Of a stretch of 28,034 nt of DNA, positions 15,707 to 23,672 are shown piece after piece; within the stretch, counting starts at the first letter, position 1; every line of letters begins with the position of its first letter. Below the pieces are notes generated by a model that was given only the letters and a program-made list of their open reading frames with translations, did not search any database and was not told the origin of the DNA. Made by a program: the position numbers and the translations under genes. Source of the DNA: Campylobacterales bacterium (GTDB taxonomy: Bacteria; Campylobacterota; Campylobacteria; Campylobacterales; JALSKU01); NCBI GenBank assembly GCA_027023175.1, contig JALVWW010000299.1:1-28034 (forward strand), given 5' to 3'.

Positions 15707-16195
15707 ATGAAAATGAGATTGCTACTTGTTGTATTAGTTGTTTTATTTGTTTTTAGTGGATGTGAGAAGAGAGAAGTGGGGACTTTTGTTAGCAAGGATG
15801 GCAAGCCTGTACCTATAAAGCTTGGTGTTACAATGGATCCTGAATGTGGTATGGAAGTTGAAAAGATGGCACACTCTTGTGAAGTAATTTTAAAAGATGG
15901 AAGAGCTTTTGCTTTTGATGATCCGGGATGTATGATAAAATGGCTTCATAAAAACAAATACAATACTAAAGATGTAAAACTTTGGACTTATAGTGATGAT
16001 ACTCACAGGTGGATAGACGCTAAAAAAGCAAAATATACTATGACAGACAGTACTCCTATGCGTTACGGTTTTGGAGCTTATGAAAAAAATAGTACCAAAA
16101 AGAAGCTCATCCCTTTTGAAGAGATGAGACTGAAAATGTTAAGAGGTGAAAACTTAACCAATCCCAAGATAAGGAAAAAGCTTCTAGGTTTCTAA
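15707..16195 (+). CDS. NosL-like lipoprotein with reduced metal motif
   Basis: A 162-residue lipoprotein: signal peptide with lipobox VFSGC (Cys19). The NosL-type core is visible as DPECGMEVEK (44-53), AFDDPGCMIKWL (69-80), WIDAKKA and PMRYGFGAY, closely parallel to the canonical NosL at 9755 (DDIGCAILWM, WIDARKA, PMAYGIAAF). The first Cys of CxxCxM is replaced, leaving C47 and M49, with C58 and C75-M76 as further candidates. It may bind Cu(I) with a different ligand set. Start ATG has GGGAGA upstream. It converges with the next gene: their stop regions overlap by 4 bp (16192-16195). Confidence 0.85.
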   Translation: MKMRLLLVVLVVLFVFSGCEKREVGTFVSKDGKPVPIKLGVTMDPECGMEVEKMAHSCEVILKDGRAFAFDDPGCMIKWLHKNKYNTKDVKLWTYSDDTHRWIDAKKAKYTMTDSTPMRYGFGAYEKNSTKKKLIPFEEMRLKMLRGENLTNPKIRKKLLGF

Positions 16196-16665
16196 GGTTG
16201 TTTGGCTTCGCTGCTTCTTAGTTGTATGATTTTATTATCTATACCTGCAGAGTATTTATAAACAAGTTTTCCACCCATATTTCCTTGATAGAGTGTTGCT
16301 AAAATGGTTATGATAATCAGCGACAAAGAAAGCTTTTCAAGCATAAAAGATTTTTTATCCAAAGCATACCATTTTAATATAGTTGTTATAGCAAGTATGA
16401 TGACAGTTATGATGCCAAATGTCTTGTGTGACTTAAGTATGGCTTTTCCATAGCCTAAAATATTCCCATCACTCAGTATCTTTTGTGCATCTGTTATGCC
16501 ACCATATATAGCAAAGAAAGATATCAATAGGGCAAAGGCTAATATTCTTGTAGTTGCCTTTGAATATGTGGTATCCTTGGTAGCTAGATATGTGATTTGT
16601 GAAAACAGTGCAGCAAACGGAAGTGCTATGACAAAATGTACAAATGGAGGGTGTAATACATTCAT
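16192..16665 (-). CDS. DUF2231-type membrane protein
   Basis: A 157-residue protein with four hydrophobic segments (near 8-27, 41-60, 84-103 and 110-127). The start HPPFVHFVIALPFAAL (5-20) and the end segment GGKLVYKYSAGID are the typical marks of the DUF2231 family, which often carries membrane His residues (H5, H10) thought to bind haem or metal. Function is unknown. The ATG at 16665 has AAGGAG upstream. The gap before it contains two strong palindromes that overlap its likely promoter. The stop TAG overlaps the convergent NosL-like gene. Confidence 0.78.
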   Translation of the reverse strand: MNVLHPPFVHFVIALPFAALFSQITYLATKDTTYSKATTRILAFALLISFFAIYGGITDAQKILSDGNILGYGKAILKSHKTFGIITVIILAITTILKWYALDKKSFMLEKLSLSLIIITILATLYQGNMGGKLVYKYSAGIDNKIIQLRSSEAKQP

Positions 16666-16685
16666 TTTAACTCCTTATTATAATA

Positions 16686-16700
16686 ATTACTAATAGTAAT
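16686..16700. promoter_or_regulatory. Small palindrome upstream of DUF2231 gene
   Basis: ATTACTA and TAGTAAT form a perfect 7-bp inverted repeat around one base. It lies in the predicted 5' leader of the minus-strand gene starting at 16665 and next to the larger palindrome at 16707-16735. A regulator site is possible; so is chance in AT-rich DNA. Confidence 0.4.
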
Positions 16701-16706
16701 ACAGCT

Positions 16707-16735
16707 ATCAGTTATAATAATTTATTATAACTGAT
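16707..16735. promoter_or_regulatory. 29-bp perfect palindrome, probable operator
   Basis: Two perfect 14-bp arms (ATCAGTTATAATAA and its complement) around a single T. Each strand contains TATAAT, so on the minus strand it includes a likely -10 element (complement of 16724-16729) for the DUF2231 gene, about 52 nt before the ATG. An operator for a dimeric repressor that covers the -10 is the simplest reading; a transcript hairpin is the alternative, though no T-run typical of a terminator follows. Confidence 0.6.
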
Positions 16736-16762
16736 TGTAGCTTAAGACTTGATTTTAGGAGT

Positions 16763-17560
16763 TTAATTGTTTTGATGTACTCTATTTAAAAGATAGCATA
16801 TCTTTAATCCGTAGATATAAATAACCCAAGAAAAATATATCCAAATAAAGAAAAACATTATAGTGCTAAATGAGCCGTAGATACTTGTATAGGTTTTATT
16901 GTAACTAACATAGTATATAAAAGCTGTCTTTGAAACATACCAAATAGTTGAAGCTATAAATGATGAAAGAAGTACTATCTTGGTATCAACTTTGGTATTG
17001 ATGGAGATCATATACATGATAAAAAAGAGCATCCAAAAGATAAAAAAAGGAAGTAAAACAAGTATATTTATCCAACTTGTGTATTGGTAAGAGTTTAAGA
17101 TATGTTGTATTTTGCTTGATGCAAAAAATGATACTCCTATACCCATAGGAAGGAGAGTTACAAGTGTCCAGTATGTTGAGATGGATTGCCAAAAGCTTTT
17201 AGGTTCGGTTTTAAAAATTTTACTAACGATATACTCATAATCCATAAAAAACATAACTGAAACATATATGACAAATATAAATCCGATAATTCCCATATTT
17301 AAAGTATTGTTTAAAAATTTGTCTATATAAGCTGAAATGGTTTCTTGCTGGCTTGGCATCAGTGAAGAAAATATAAAATGTTTTATAAGTTCATAGTATT
17401 TTTTAAAACTGGGTAGTTTTGTAAATATGGAAAGTGATATAAGAAGAATGGGAATGAGAGCTAAAATAGTGTGAAAACTAAGACTTGAAGCATAATGCAA
17501 TAAATCCTTGTCTCTAAACTCTTTGAGAAAAAATTTTACTTTTTCAAATCTTACTTTCAA
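16763..17560 (-). CDS. YihY/BrkB family membrane protein
   Basis: A 265-residue inner-membrane protein with about six hydrophobic segments (near 28-47, 91-113, 131-149, 166-188, 196-213 and 229-257). The start ASSLSFHTILALIPILLISLS and the end FFIWIYFSWVIYIYGLKI fit the YihY/virulence factor BrkB family, formerly misnamed ribonuclease BN; function unknown. The start is TTG at 17560, which overlaps the TGA of the upstream glcD-like gene, so the two are translationally coupled. No ATG exists near the N-terminus, which supports the TTG. Confidence 0.88.
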   Translation of the reverse strand: MKVRFEKVKFFLKEFRDKDLLHYASSLSFHTILALIPILLISLSIFTKLPSFKKYYELIKHFIFSSLMPSQQETISAYIDKFLNNTLNMGIIGFIFVIYVSVMFFMDYEYIVSKIFKTEPKSFWQSISTYWTLVTLLPMGIGVSFFASSKIQHILNSYQYTSWINILVLLPFFIFWMLFFIMYMISINTKVDTKIVLLSSFIASTIWYVSKTAFIYYVSYNKTYTSIYGSFSTIMFFFIWIYFSWVIYIYGLKICYLLNRVHQNN

Positions 17561-18936
17561 AGTCCCATTTTACCCGGATTTAGTATATTGTTTGGATCAA
17601 AAGCTTTTTTAATGGATCTAAAAAGCTCCATCTCGGCTTTACTGAAAGCAATATCCATAAAAGGAGCTTTGCTTAAACCTATACCATGCTCACCGCTAAG
17701 AGTACCTTCGAGTTTGACTGCTAACTTAAAAACTTCTACTATGGCATCATGTCCTTTTTTAAGCTCCTCTTCATTGCTGCCGTCAACCATGACATTGACA
17801 TGTACATTTCCATCACCCGTATGACCAAAACATGGTATCTTTACACCATATTTTTTAGAAATTTCTGTGATACCTTGCAAAACTTCAGGAAGTTTAGATC
17901 TAGGAACCGTTATATCTTCATTTAGTTTTTTGCTTCCATATATGGTGATGCTTTGACTGGCATTTCTTCTTGCAAACCACAAATCATTTGCTTCATTTTT
18001 ATCTTTTGCTATCACAAAGTTTGTGCAGCCGTTTTCACTGAAGCCCTTTTTTATCTTTTCAAGCTGCATATCAAGCTCTATATCTATATCACCGTCCACA
18101 TCACATATCAAGATAGCTCCCGCATTTACAGGTAAACCTTTATGAAACTTCTCTTCAACGGCTCTTATACTTAAATTGTCCAAAAATTCCATAGCTACAG
18201 GAGTTACTCCGCTTGCCATCGTTTTAAAAACAGCATTCATAGCATCTTCTACGCTATTAAATACTCCCATGGCAGTTTTGGTTAGAGCAGGTTTTGCCAA
18301 AAGTTTCAGAGTTATTTCTGTAATAACCGCCAAAGTACCTTCGCTTGCTATCAAGATACCAGCTATATTGTATCCTGCGACATCTTTTATAGTTTTTTTA
18401 CCGGCTCTTATGATTTCACCGTTTGGTAAAACCGCTCTTAAAGCCATGACAAAGTCTTTTGTGATACCATACTTTGCCGCTCTCATGCCGCCTGCATTTT
18501 CACTGACATTTCCTCCAAGAGTAGAGTAGTCTTGACTGGCAGGGTCCGGTGGGTAAAAGAGACCCACCTCTTCAACCGCATTTTGTAAGTCTCTGTTTAT
18601 TACTCCGGGCTGAACTCTTGCAACCATATTTTGCATATCAATTTCAAGGATTTTATTCATATGTTTTTCAAAACAGAGCATTATACCGCCATTTGCCGGA
18701 AGTGCTCCACCTGTAAAACCACTACCTGCACCTCTTGGAGTAATGACTATTTTATTTTTATTGCAGTATTTAAGAATATTGCTTACATCATTTTCATCTC
18801 TAGGAAAAATTACCGCATCAGGTTCATATCTATTTTTGGTAGCATCATAAGAGTAGGCTAATAAATGAGCTTTGTCATCATAAACGTTCTCTTTGCCTAC
18901 TAAGTTTTGAAAAAACTCTATATCTTTTTTAGTCAT
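17557..18936 (-). CDS. glcD: FAD-linked oxidase, GlcD type (glycolate/lactate dehydrogenase)
   Basis: Cytoplasmic flavoenzyme that oxidises a 2-hydroxy acid such as glycolate or D-lactate. The 459-residue protein has the FAD-binding PCMH domain at about 35-215, with PRGAGSGFTGG (67-77), PPDPASQ (129-135) and GGNVSENAGG (141-150), and the C-terminal FAD oxidase domain with GHTGDGNVHVN (371-381; H372, H379) and GTLSGEHGIG (411-420). Full length for GlcD. No glcE or glcF is next to it in this window, so the partner subunits, if any, lie elsewhere and the substrate stays open. It begins 3 nt after the stop of the upstream PgbA-like gene and its stop overlaps the yihY-like start. Confidence 0.88.
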   Translation of the reverse strand: MTKKDIEFFQNLVGKENVYDDKAHLLAYSYDATKNRYEPDAVIFPRDENDVSNILKYCNKNKIVITPRGAGSGFTGGALPANGGIMLCFEKHMNKILEIDMQNMVARVQPGVINRDLQNAVEEVGLFYPPDPASQDYSTLGGNVSENAGGMRAAKYGITKDFVMALRAVLPNGEIIRAGKKTIKDVAGYNIAGILIASEGTLAVITEITLKLLAKPALTKTAMGVFNSVEDAMNAVFKTMASGVTPVAMEFLDNLSIRAVEEKFHKGLPVNAGAILICDVDGDIDIELDMQLEKIKKGFSENGCTNFVIAKDKNEANDLWFARRNASQSITIYGSKKLNEDITVPRSKLPEVLQGITEISKKYGVKIPCFGHTGDGNVHVNVMVDGSNEEELKKGHDAIVEVFKLAVKLEGTLSGEHGIGLSKAPFMDIAFSKAEMELFRSIKKAFDPNNILNPGKMGL

Positions 18937-18939
18937 TTT

Positions 18940-19650
18940 TTATCTCAAAAGCATTTTGTAGTAATTATTATAGTCAGTTATCTTTGATTTGCCAAAGCTA
19001 AACCATGAAGCATCTATATCTTTTATTCTGGAATAAAAAGGTACTATAATTTTATTTTCTTTCGTATTTAGTTTTTCTTGTTTTAAGACTTTAAAGCTAT
19101 TGCAGTCAACAAAGTAGCCCTCTTGATTGATAGCGAAATAAAGAAGTGAAAATGAGTAATCTTTACACATATTTTGAAAATCTTCCCTGTTTGGTGAAGG
19201 GTTGCTGTCGGCAAAAAGTTTTGCCGCAAAAAGGTCAGGATGAAGCCAGTTTATATCACTATGCTTTGTGGTAACTTCTTTGTAGGTTTTATAGTTTGGT
19301 GCAATTGCCAAAGCATGGTTGTACAAATAGTTAAGTATCACTGTATCGCCGGTAGTCGGTAGTATCATTGGAACAGGTAAAACATCTTGTTTTAAGTCAC
19401 CAAATTTTCTAAATCTTACTTTTATATAATCACTGTTTTTATCTACAACTATAACTTTTGCCACTATGGTAGAGTGCTGTTTTGAGTAACTGTGCACAAC
19501 TACCCCGCTTGAGCCGATTTTTACATCCGGTGAATTTTTCAGAGTTGCAATATTGCCGTCAATAGATAGGATTTTTGCCTTATACTCCAAAAATTTTGCA
19601 TTTAAAAGTGTTAGACTCAGTAAAAAAAGAGAAAAAAATATTTTTTTCAT
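18940..19650 (-). CDS. Exported PgbA-like protein (plasminogen-binding family)
   Basis: A 236-residue protein with a Sec signal peptide (about 1-18, after LLNA). The N-terminal half (19-130) looks like a small beta-barrel domain built of short strands, as in the PgbA N-terminal family found in Helicobacter and Campylobacter. The Helicobacter members were named for plasminogen binding, which is unlikely to be the role in a free-living relative; a cell-envelope role is more probable. The only cysteines are C187 and C208 (approximate positions) in the C-terminal half. First gene of a minus-strand series with glcD and yihY. The family call comes from recall of overall pattern and is moderate. Confidence 0.6.
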   Translation of the reverse strand: MKKIFFSLFLLSLTLLNAKFLEYKAKILSIDGNIATLKNSPDVKIGSSGVVVHSYSKQHSTIVAKVIVVDKNSDYIKVRFRKFGDLKQDVLPVPMILPTTGDTVILNYLYNHALAIAPNYKTYKEVTTKHSDINWLHPDLFAAKLFADSNPSPNREDFQNMCKDYSFSLLYFAINQEGYFVDCNSFKVLKQEKLNTKENKIIVPFYSRIKDIDASWFSFGKSKITDYNNYYKMLLR

Positions 19651-19700
19651 AAAAACCTTTCGTAAATAATTGTGATATTATACTAAAAGTGGATTAAAAA

Positions 19701-19729
19701 TTGCTTTTGAAAAAACAAAAAGGTATAAT
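19701..19729 (+). promoter_or_regulatory. Promoter of the M23 peptidase gene
   Basis: TTGCTT (19701-19706), 17 nt, TATAAT (19724-19729). The predicted start point is near 19736, giving a 26-nt leader to the ATG at 19762. A minus-strand TATAAT (complement of 19677-19682) may serve the divergent PgbA-like gene. Confidence 0.6.
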
Positions 19730-19761
19730 TCCAAAAAAAGATAGAAGGTTAGTAGAATAAT

Positions 19762-20955
19762 ATGTCAAGAACAGTTTTAATAATATTATTAATTATAGGC
19801 AGCTATTTGTTTGGCGCTACAAAATTAGTTGAACAAAAATGGGAAAAAGGAAAAACATTTCTAAATTTTTTAGAAGACCACAAAATACCACTCAAGCTCT
19901 ATTACAATCTTGATACCGGTGATAAAGAGCTTACATCAGAGATAATTGCAGGAACTAGGTATCAGATACTTCAAGATGACAATGGTAGTATTGAGCAGGC
20001 TTTGATACCTGTCGGAGAAGAGTTGCAGATACATATAGGCAAAGATAACGGGAAATATTTTGTAAATTTACTGCCTATCATTTATGAAACAAAACATAAA
20101 ATACTTGAAACTGAGATAGAAACTTCGCCTTATAATGACATAATAAAATCAACCAATAATTACCTCTTGGCAAATGAATTTATACAGTCGTATAAAAACA
20201 GTATAAATTTTAAAAGAGATATTCGAAAAGGCGATCAACTAGTTGTAATATATACACAAAAAGTAAGACTTGGAAGACAGCTTGGCAATCCTGTTATAGA
20301 AGCTTCAATGATAGAAACAAGAGGAGTCAAACACTATATCTACAGATATAAAGGAAGATACTATAATGAAAAAGGAAAAGAATTAGAAGGCTTTTTCCTT
20401 GCTCAGCCTTGCAGATACACAAGGATTTCAGACAGATTTACATATAAAAGATGGCATCCTATACTTCACAGATACAGAGCTCATCTTGGAATTGACTTTG
20501 CTGCACCGATAGGCACCCCAGTACATGCCGCGGGTGACGGCAGGGTGATATTTGCCGGTAGAAAAGGTGGATATGGAAACTGTGTCATTATGCGACATGC
20601 GGGTGGGTATAAGACTCTTTACGGACACTTAAGAAGATTTGCAAGAGGTATCAGAAGGGGAAGATATGTCAAAAAAGGCAAAACCATAGGATATGTCGGC
20701 TCAACAGGACTGAGTACCGGTCCGCATTTGCACTTTGGACTTTATAAAAACAATCATGCCATAAATCCCGCAAGTACCATAAAAGTAGCAAAAAGTATTT
20801 TAAGAGGCAAAACAAAAAAAGATTTTTTGACCTATGTGAAAAAATACAATAAAGAGATACAAGTTGCCATCAATGAAAAAGCTACTCCAAAAAAAGAGGA
20901 GGCTTTTGCTTTTTATATGGATGTAAAAAGAGCAAAAATTCAGTCCCAAAATTAA
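19762..20955 (+). CDS. Csd3-like M23 peptidoglycan metallopeptidase
   Basis: Periplasmic zinc peptidase of the LytM/M23 family that trims peptidoglycan peptides and influences cell shape. The 397-residue protein has an N-terminal signal segment (about 3-19), a Csd3-type N-terminal regulatory region (about 20-210) and the M23 domain (about 225-340). Zinc ligands are H241 and D245 in HLGIDFAAP and H324 in HLHF; H289 (YGHL) and H322 complete the site. Size and layout match Csd3/HdpA of Helicobacter pylori (about 400 residues). A basic stretch (RRFARGIRRGRYVKKGK, 291-307) lies within the domain. It converges with the next gene, with 12 bp between the stops. Confidence 0.87.
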   Translation: MSRTVLIILLIIGSYLFGATKLVEQKWEKGKTFLNFLEDHKIPLKLYYNLDTGDKELTSEIIAGTRYQILQDDNGSIEQALIPVGEELQIHIGKDNGKYFVNLLPIIYETKHKILETEIETSPYNDIIKSTNNYLLANEFIQSYKNSINFKRDIRKGDQLVVIYTQKVRLGRQLGNPVIEASMIETRGVKHYIYRYKGRYYNEKGKELEGFFLAQPCRYTRISDRFTYKRWHPILHRYRAHLGIDFAAPIGTPVHAAGDGRVIFAGRKGGYGNCVIMRHAGGYKTLYGHLRRFARGIRRGRYVKKGKTIGYVGSTGLSTGPHLHFGLYKNNHAINPASTIKVAKSILRGKTKKDFLTYVKKYNKEIQVAINEKATPKKEEAFAFYMDVKRAKIQSQN

Positions 20956-20967
20956 TGGTGAAATCAG

Positions 20968-21846
20968 TTAATCATCATATCTTTTAAGGAGGGTTTGGTA
21001 GCTGTCAATTCGTCTGTCTCTTAAAAATGGCCAAATGTCTCTTCTTTTTTTGGTATGAGTTGTATCTATAGAGACTATTTGGCATATTTCGCTTTTCTCA
21101 TCGAGTCTGCAAAGCACCTCTCCTCCTGCATCACAGACAAAAGAGTTCCCCCAAAATCTAATCCCATTCAAACATTTGCTATCATCTTTCTCAAATCCTA
21201 CTCTATTGACTGATATCAGAGGCAGTCCATTGGCAATAGCATGAGATCTTTGTATGGTAATCCAACTATCAAGCTGTCTTTGTTTTTCTTCATCACTGTC
21301 CTCGTCAAACCATCCTATGGCAGTAGGATATATAAATATCTCTGCCCCCTTTAGTGCCATAATTCTGGCGGCTTCAGGGTACCACTGATCCCAACACACC
21401 AAAACGCCAAGTTTGCCCACACTTGTATCAATCGGTTCAAATCCCAAGTCACCCGGAGTAAAGTAAAATTTCTCATAAAATCCCGGATCATCAGGTATGT
21501 GCATCTTTCTATACTTTCCCGCAATGTTCCCATCTTTTTCAAAAACCACTGCAGTATTATGGTAAAGTCCGGGAGCTCTTTTCTCAAAAAGAGAAGTTAC
21601 TAAAACTATTTCATACTTTTTGGCAATACTACTCCAAAATTCTATATCTTTTTGAAAACTATCTGCTTTTTCAAAGTTGTTTGTATCTTCATTGATACAA
21701 AAGTATCTATCTTGATGTAACTCTTGAAGCACTATAAGCTTGACATCTTTATCTTTTGCTTTTTGCAAAAGTTTCAAAGTTTTTTCTATAGTTTTTTGTT
21801 TGCTACCTTGAAAAGCTTGTTGGATAAGTGCAACTTTTATTATCAT
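20968..21846 (-). CDS. aguB: N-carbamoylputrescine amidase
   Basis: Cytoplasmic nitrilase-superfamily enzyme that hydrolyses N-carbamoylputrescine to putrescine, CO2 and ammonia in the agmatine route. The 292-residue protein has the catalytic triad E42 (QELH), K114 (YRKMHIP) and C151 (VLVCWDQWYPEAAR), and the family pattern HIPDDPGFYEKFYFTPGD. The C-terminal WPFLRDRRIDSY is also typical of this subfamily. The ATG is at 21846. No agmatine deiminase gene is adjacent in this window. The MITE-like element at 21875-22142 lies directly upstream and may hold or disturb its promoter. Confidence 0.9.
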   Translation of the reverse strand: MIIKVALIQQAFQGSKQKTIEKTLKLLQKAKDKDVKLIVLQELHQDRYFCINEDTNNFEKADSFQKDIEFWSSIAKKYEIVLVTSLFEKRAPGLYHNTAVVFEKDGNIAGKYRKMHIPDDPGFYEKFYFTPGDLGFEPIDTSVGKLGVLVCWDQWYPEAARIMALKGAEIFIYPTAIGWFDEDSDEEKQRQLDSWITIQRSHAIANGLPLISVNRVGFEKDDSKCLNGIRFWGNSFVCDAGGEVLCRLDEKSEICQIVSIDTTHTKKRRDIWPFLRDRRIDSYQTLLKRYDD

Positions 21847-21874
21847 GATATATAGCCTTGATTAATAATATATT

Positions 21875-22142
21875 AAGGACTACTCTAAAAACCTATGCAC
21901 TGATAGCTTTATGAGGTTTTTTACAGACAAGACAGAGTTTTGTAGTACAAGACAAGGCTAATTCAAGAAACTCTAACGAAGTATATATAAAACCTCATAA
22001 AGCCCAAAGGGAAGCGTTTATATGGGCAATCTTTCACAAGATAAATTTTCGAATTACCTACGAGTAGTCCTTCAAATTTCTCTTGCAAAATCTTACCCTT
22101 TTTCTTGCTTCTATCAATGTATAGGTTTTTAGAGTAGTCCTT
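21875..22142. mobile_element. MITE-like element with 32-bp terminal inverted repeats
   Basis: A 268-bp non-coding stretch framed by 32-bp inverted repeats (21875-21906 and 22111-22142) that agree at 30 positions; outer ends begin AAGGACTACTC. A second, perfect 15-bp inverted repeat lies inside (21906-21920 and 21989-22003). The right-end sequence GAGTAGTCCTT occurs again at 22062-22072, so two right ends exist. No open reading frame of note and no clear target duplication are seen. It fills the gap between aguB and the MutS-like gene pair. Reading: a small non-autonomous element or a large palindromic repeat. Confidence 0.7.
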
Positions 22143-22175
22143 GATAGATTATAACAAAAAAAATATATTAAAAAG

Positions 22176-23672
22176 CTAATGGACATTCATTACCATTTTA
22201 TACACATCTTTTGCAAAACTTGTTTGCAAAGGAGGAGCCGGAAGTATCTTGAAGTCTCTTTGTCCATCTTTTTTTCTGTTTGCTCTTAAAAAGAGAGTTT
22301 TATCTAGTCTGTTTTGATAAAAGTAGTTGGATAATTCATACATGTGAGTTACATAAATTACTCTTATATCTTTTTTTAGCAGTGCCTGCACTATCTCTTT
22401 TGCTATTTGAGAGCCTTCAAACTCGTTTGTTGAAGCAAAAGATTCATTAAAAAGTATGAGTGCATATGGGTGGATGTGCTCTATGATTTGACTCATCCTT
22501 GAAAGCTCTTCATCAAACTTTCCACTTTTTAGTGTTTTATCCTCCTCTTTTTTAAAGTGGGTAAAAATTCCGCTGCTTACACTTGCTTCAAACTGTTTTG
22601 CCGACACAAACATACCACACTGCATCATCAAGAATGAGATACCGATACTTCTTAAAAATGTGGTTTTTCCTCCCTGATTGGCTCCGGTTATAATGACAAG
22701 CTTTTTTTTGTCAGCCTCTAAGCCATTGGGTATTACTTCTTTTTTTAAAATCAATGCCAAAGAGATGTCACAAATCCCTTTTGAGGAAAGTTTAAACTCT
22801 TCTTCGTCACAAACTTTCGGGAAAGTGCTTTGGATATTTCTATTTTGTAAAATTTTGCTTAAATTAATACATCCAAGATAAAAAGCCAACTCCTTTCTTA
22901 AGAGTTTAAAAAAGTTATCCACATGTCTGGCTGAATGGCTTAATGACAAGGCAACATCATAAAGTGCCTCATCTCTTATATTTCTTAGTATGTTTGCTCC
23001 CGTATCATCTCTTGGATGTAAAGTGTAGCTGTACTCTTTTGGCTTTTTGGCAAAAACCTTGCCAAGCCAATTTTTTAGAGCATATTTATCTCTTCTTAGA
23101 GTGTAGTTTATGCCTTCATTGGCATATCCCAGTTTTGCACTGACAAGCACCCCTTTTTTGAACCTAAGTTCTTTTAAATGCTCTTTGACATTTTTTATAT
23201 ATTCATCACTTAACTCATCTTGAATCATCTTGAAAAATCTTTTAAATCCTTTTGAATTAAATTTCTTATGATGAGTATCTGTAATTTCTCGAAGCTCTTT
23301 TAGTATATCAAAGTACATATCAAGCAGTGCAACACTGCTGCTTAAGAGTGAGCCCGGAAACCTGCCAAAAATACCCAGCAGATTTTCATGTTTTTTTTCT
23401 ATAGATTTTAGTGTCAAGGTATATATATCTTTTACTGTCTGTTTGTTGTTTAAACAATCTTTCAATACCTCTTGTCTGTAGAGAATATCTTCTTTGTTTG
23501 TCAGAGTATTTAAAATAGATACTTTTGTTACATCATAAATAAATTCATCACCGTTTGACATAGCTTCAAACAGAGCTTCCAGACCAAGATCATTTACAAG
23601 TGTGCCACTATTAAAGGGCAAAATTGCCTTATCATCAAAGTCTTTATTTTTATACATCAAAAATACCCTCAT
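22176..23672 (-). CDS. MutS-like ATPase, second of a pair
   Basis: A 498-residue protein whose C-terminal third is a MutS-type ABC ATPase: Walker A GANQGGKTT (330-338), a helical stretch DEELSRMSQII (387-397), Walker B LILFNE (405-410) with SFASTNEFEG (411-420) and the switch motif VTH (441-443). The rest is a helical core/clamp-like region; the N-terminal mismatch-binding domain of true MutS is absent. In MutS the Walker B ends in DE; here it is NE. The ATG overlaps the TGA of the upstream paralogue (23669-23672), so the two are coupled and may form a heterodimer. DNA or other target is unknown. Confidence 0.85.
   Translation of the reverse strand: MRVFLMYKNKDFDDKAILPFNSGTLVNDLGLEALFEAMSNGDEFIYDVTKVSILNTLTNKEDILYRQEVLKDCLNNKQTVKDIYTLTLKSIEKKHENLLGIFGRFPGSLLSSSVALLDMYFDILKELREITDTHHKKFNSKGFKRFFKMIQDELSDEYIKNVKEHLKELRFKKGVLVSAKLGYANEGINYTLRRDKYALKNWLGKVFAKKPKEYSYTLHPRDDTGANILRNIRDEALYDVALSLSHSARHVDNFFKLLRKELAFYLGCINLSKILQNRNIQSTFPKVCDEEEFKLSSKGICDISLALILKKEVIPNGLEADKKKLVIITGANQGGKTTFLRSIGISFLMMQCGMFVSAKQFEASVSSGIFTHFKKEEDKTLKSGKFDEELSRMSQIIEHIHPYALILFNESFASTNEFEGSQIAKEIVQALLKKDIRVIYVTHMYELSNYFYQNRLDKTLFLRANRKKDGQRDFKILPAPPLQTSFAKDVYKMVMNVH

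Noticed and set aside
16496..16693. Plus-strand 65-residue reading frame
   Set aside because: Antisense to the DUF2231 gene, which has clear family motifs and a good ribosome binding site.
21865..22155. Target-site duplication around the MITE-like element
   Set aside because: I compared both flanks and found no convincing direct repeat; the sequences just outside the arms differ.
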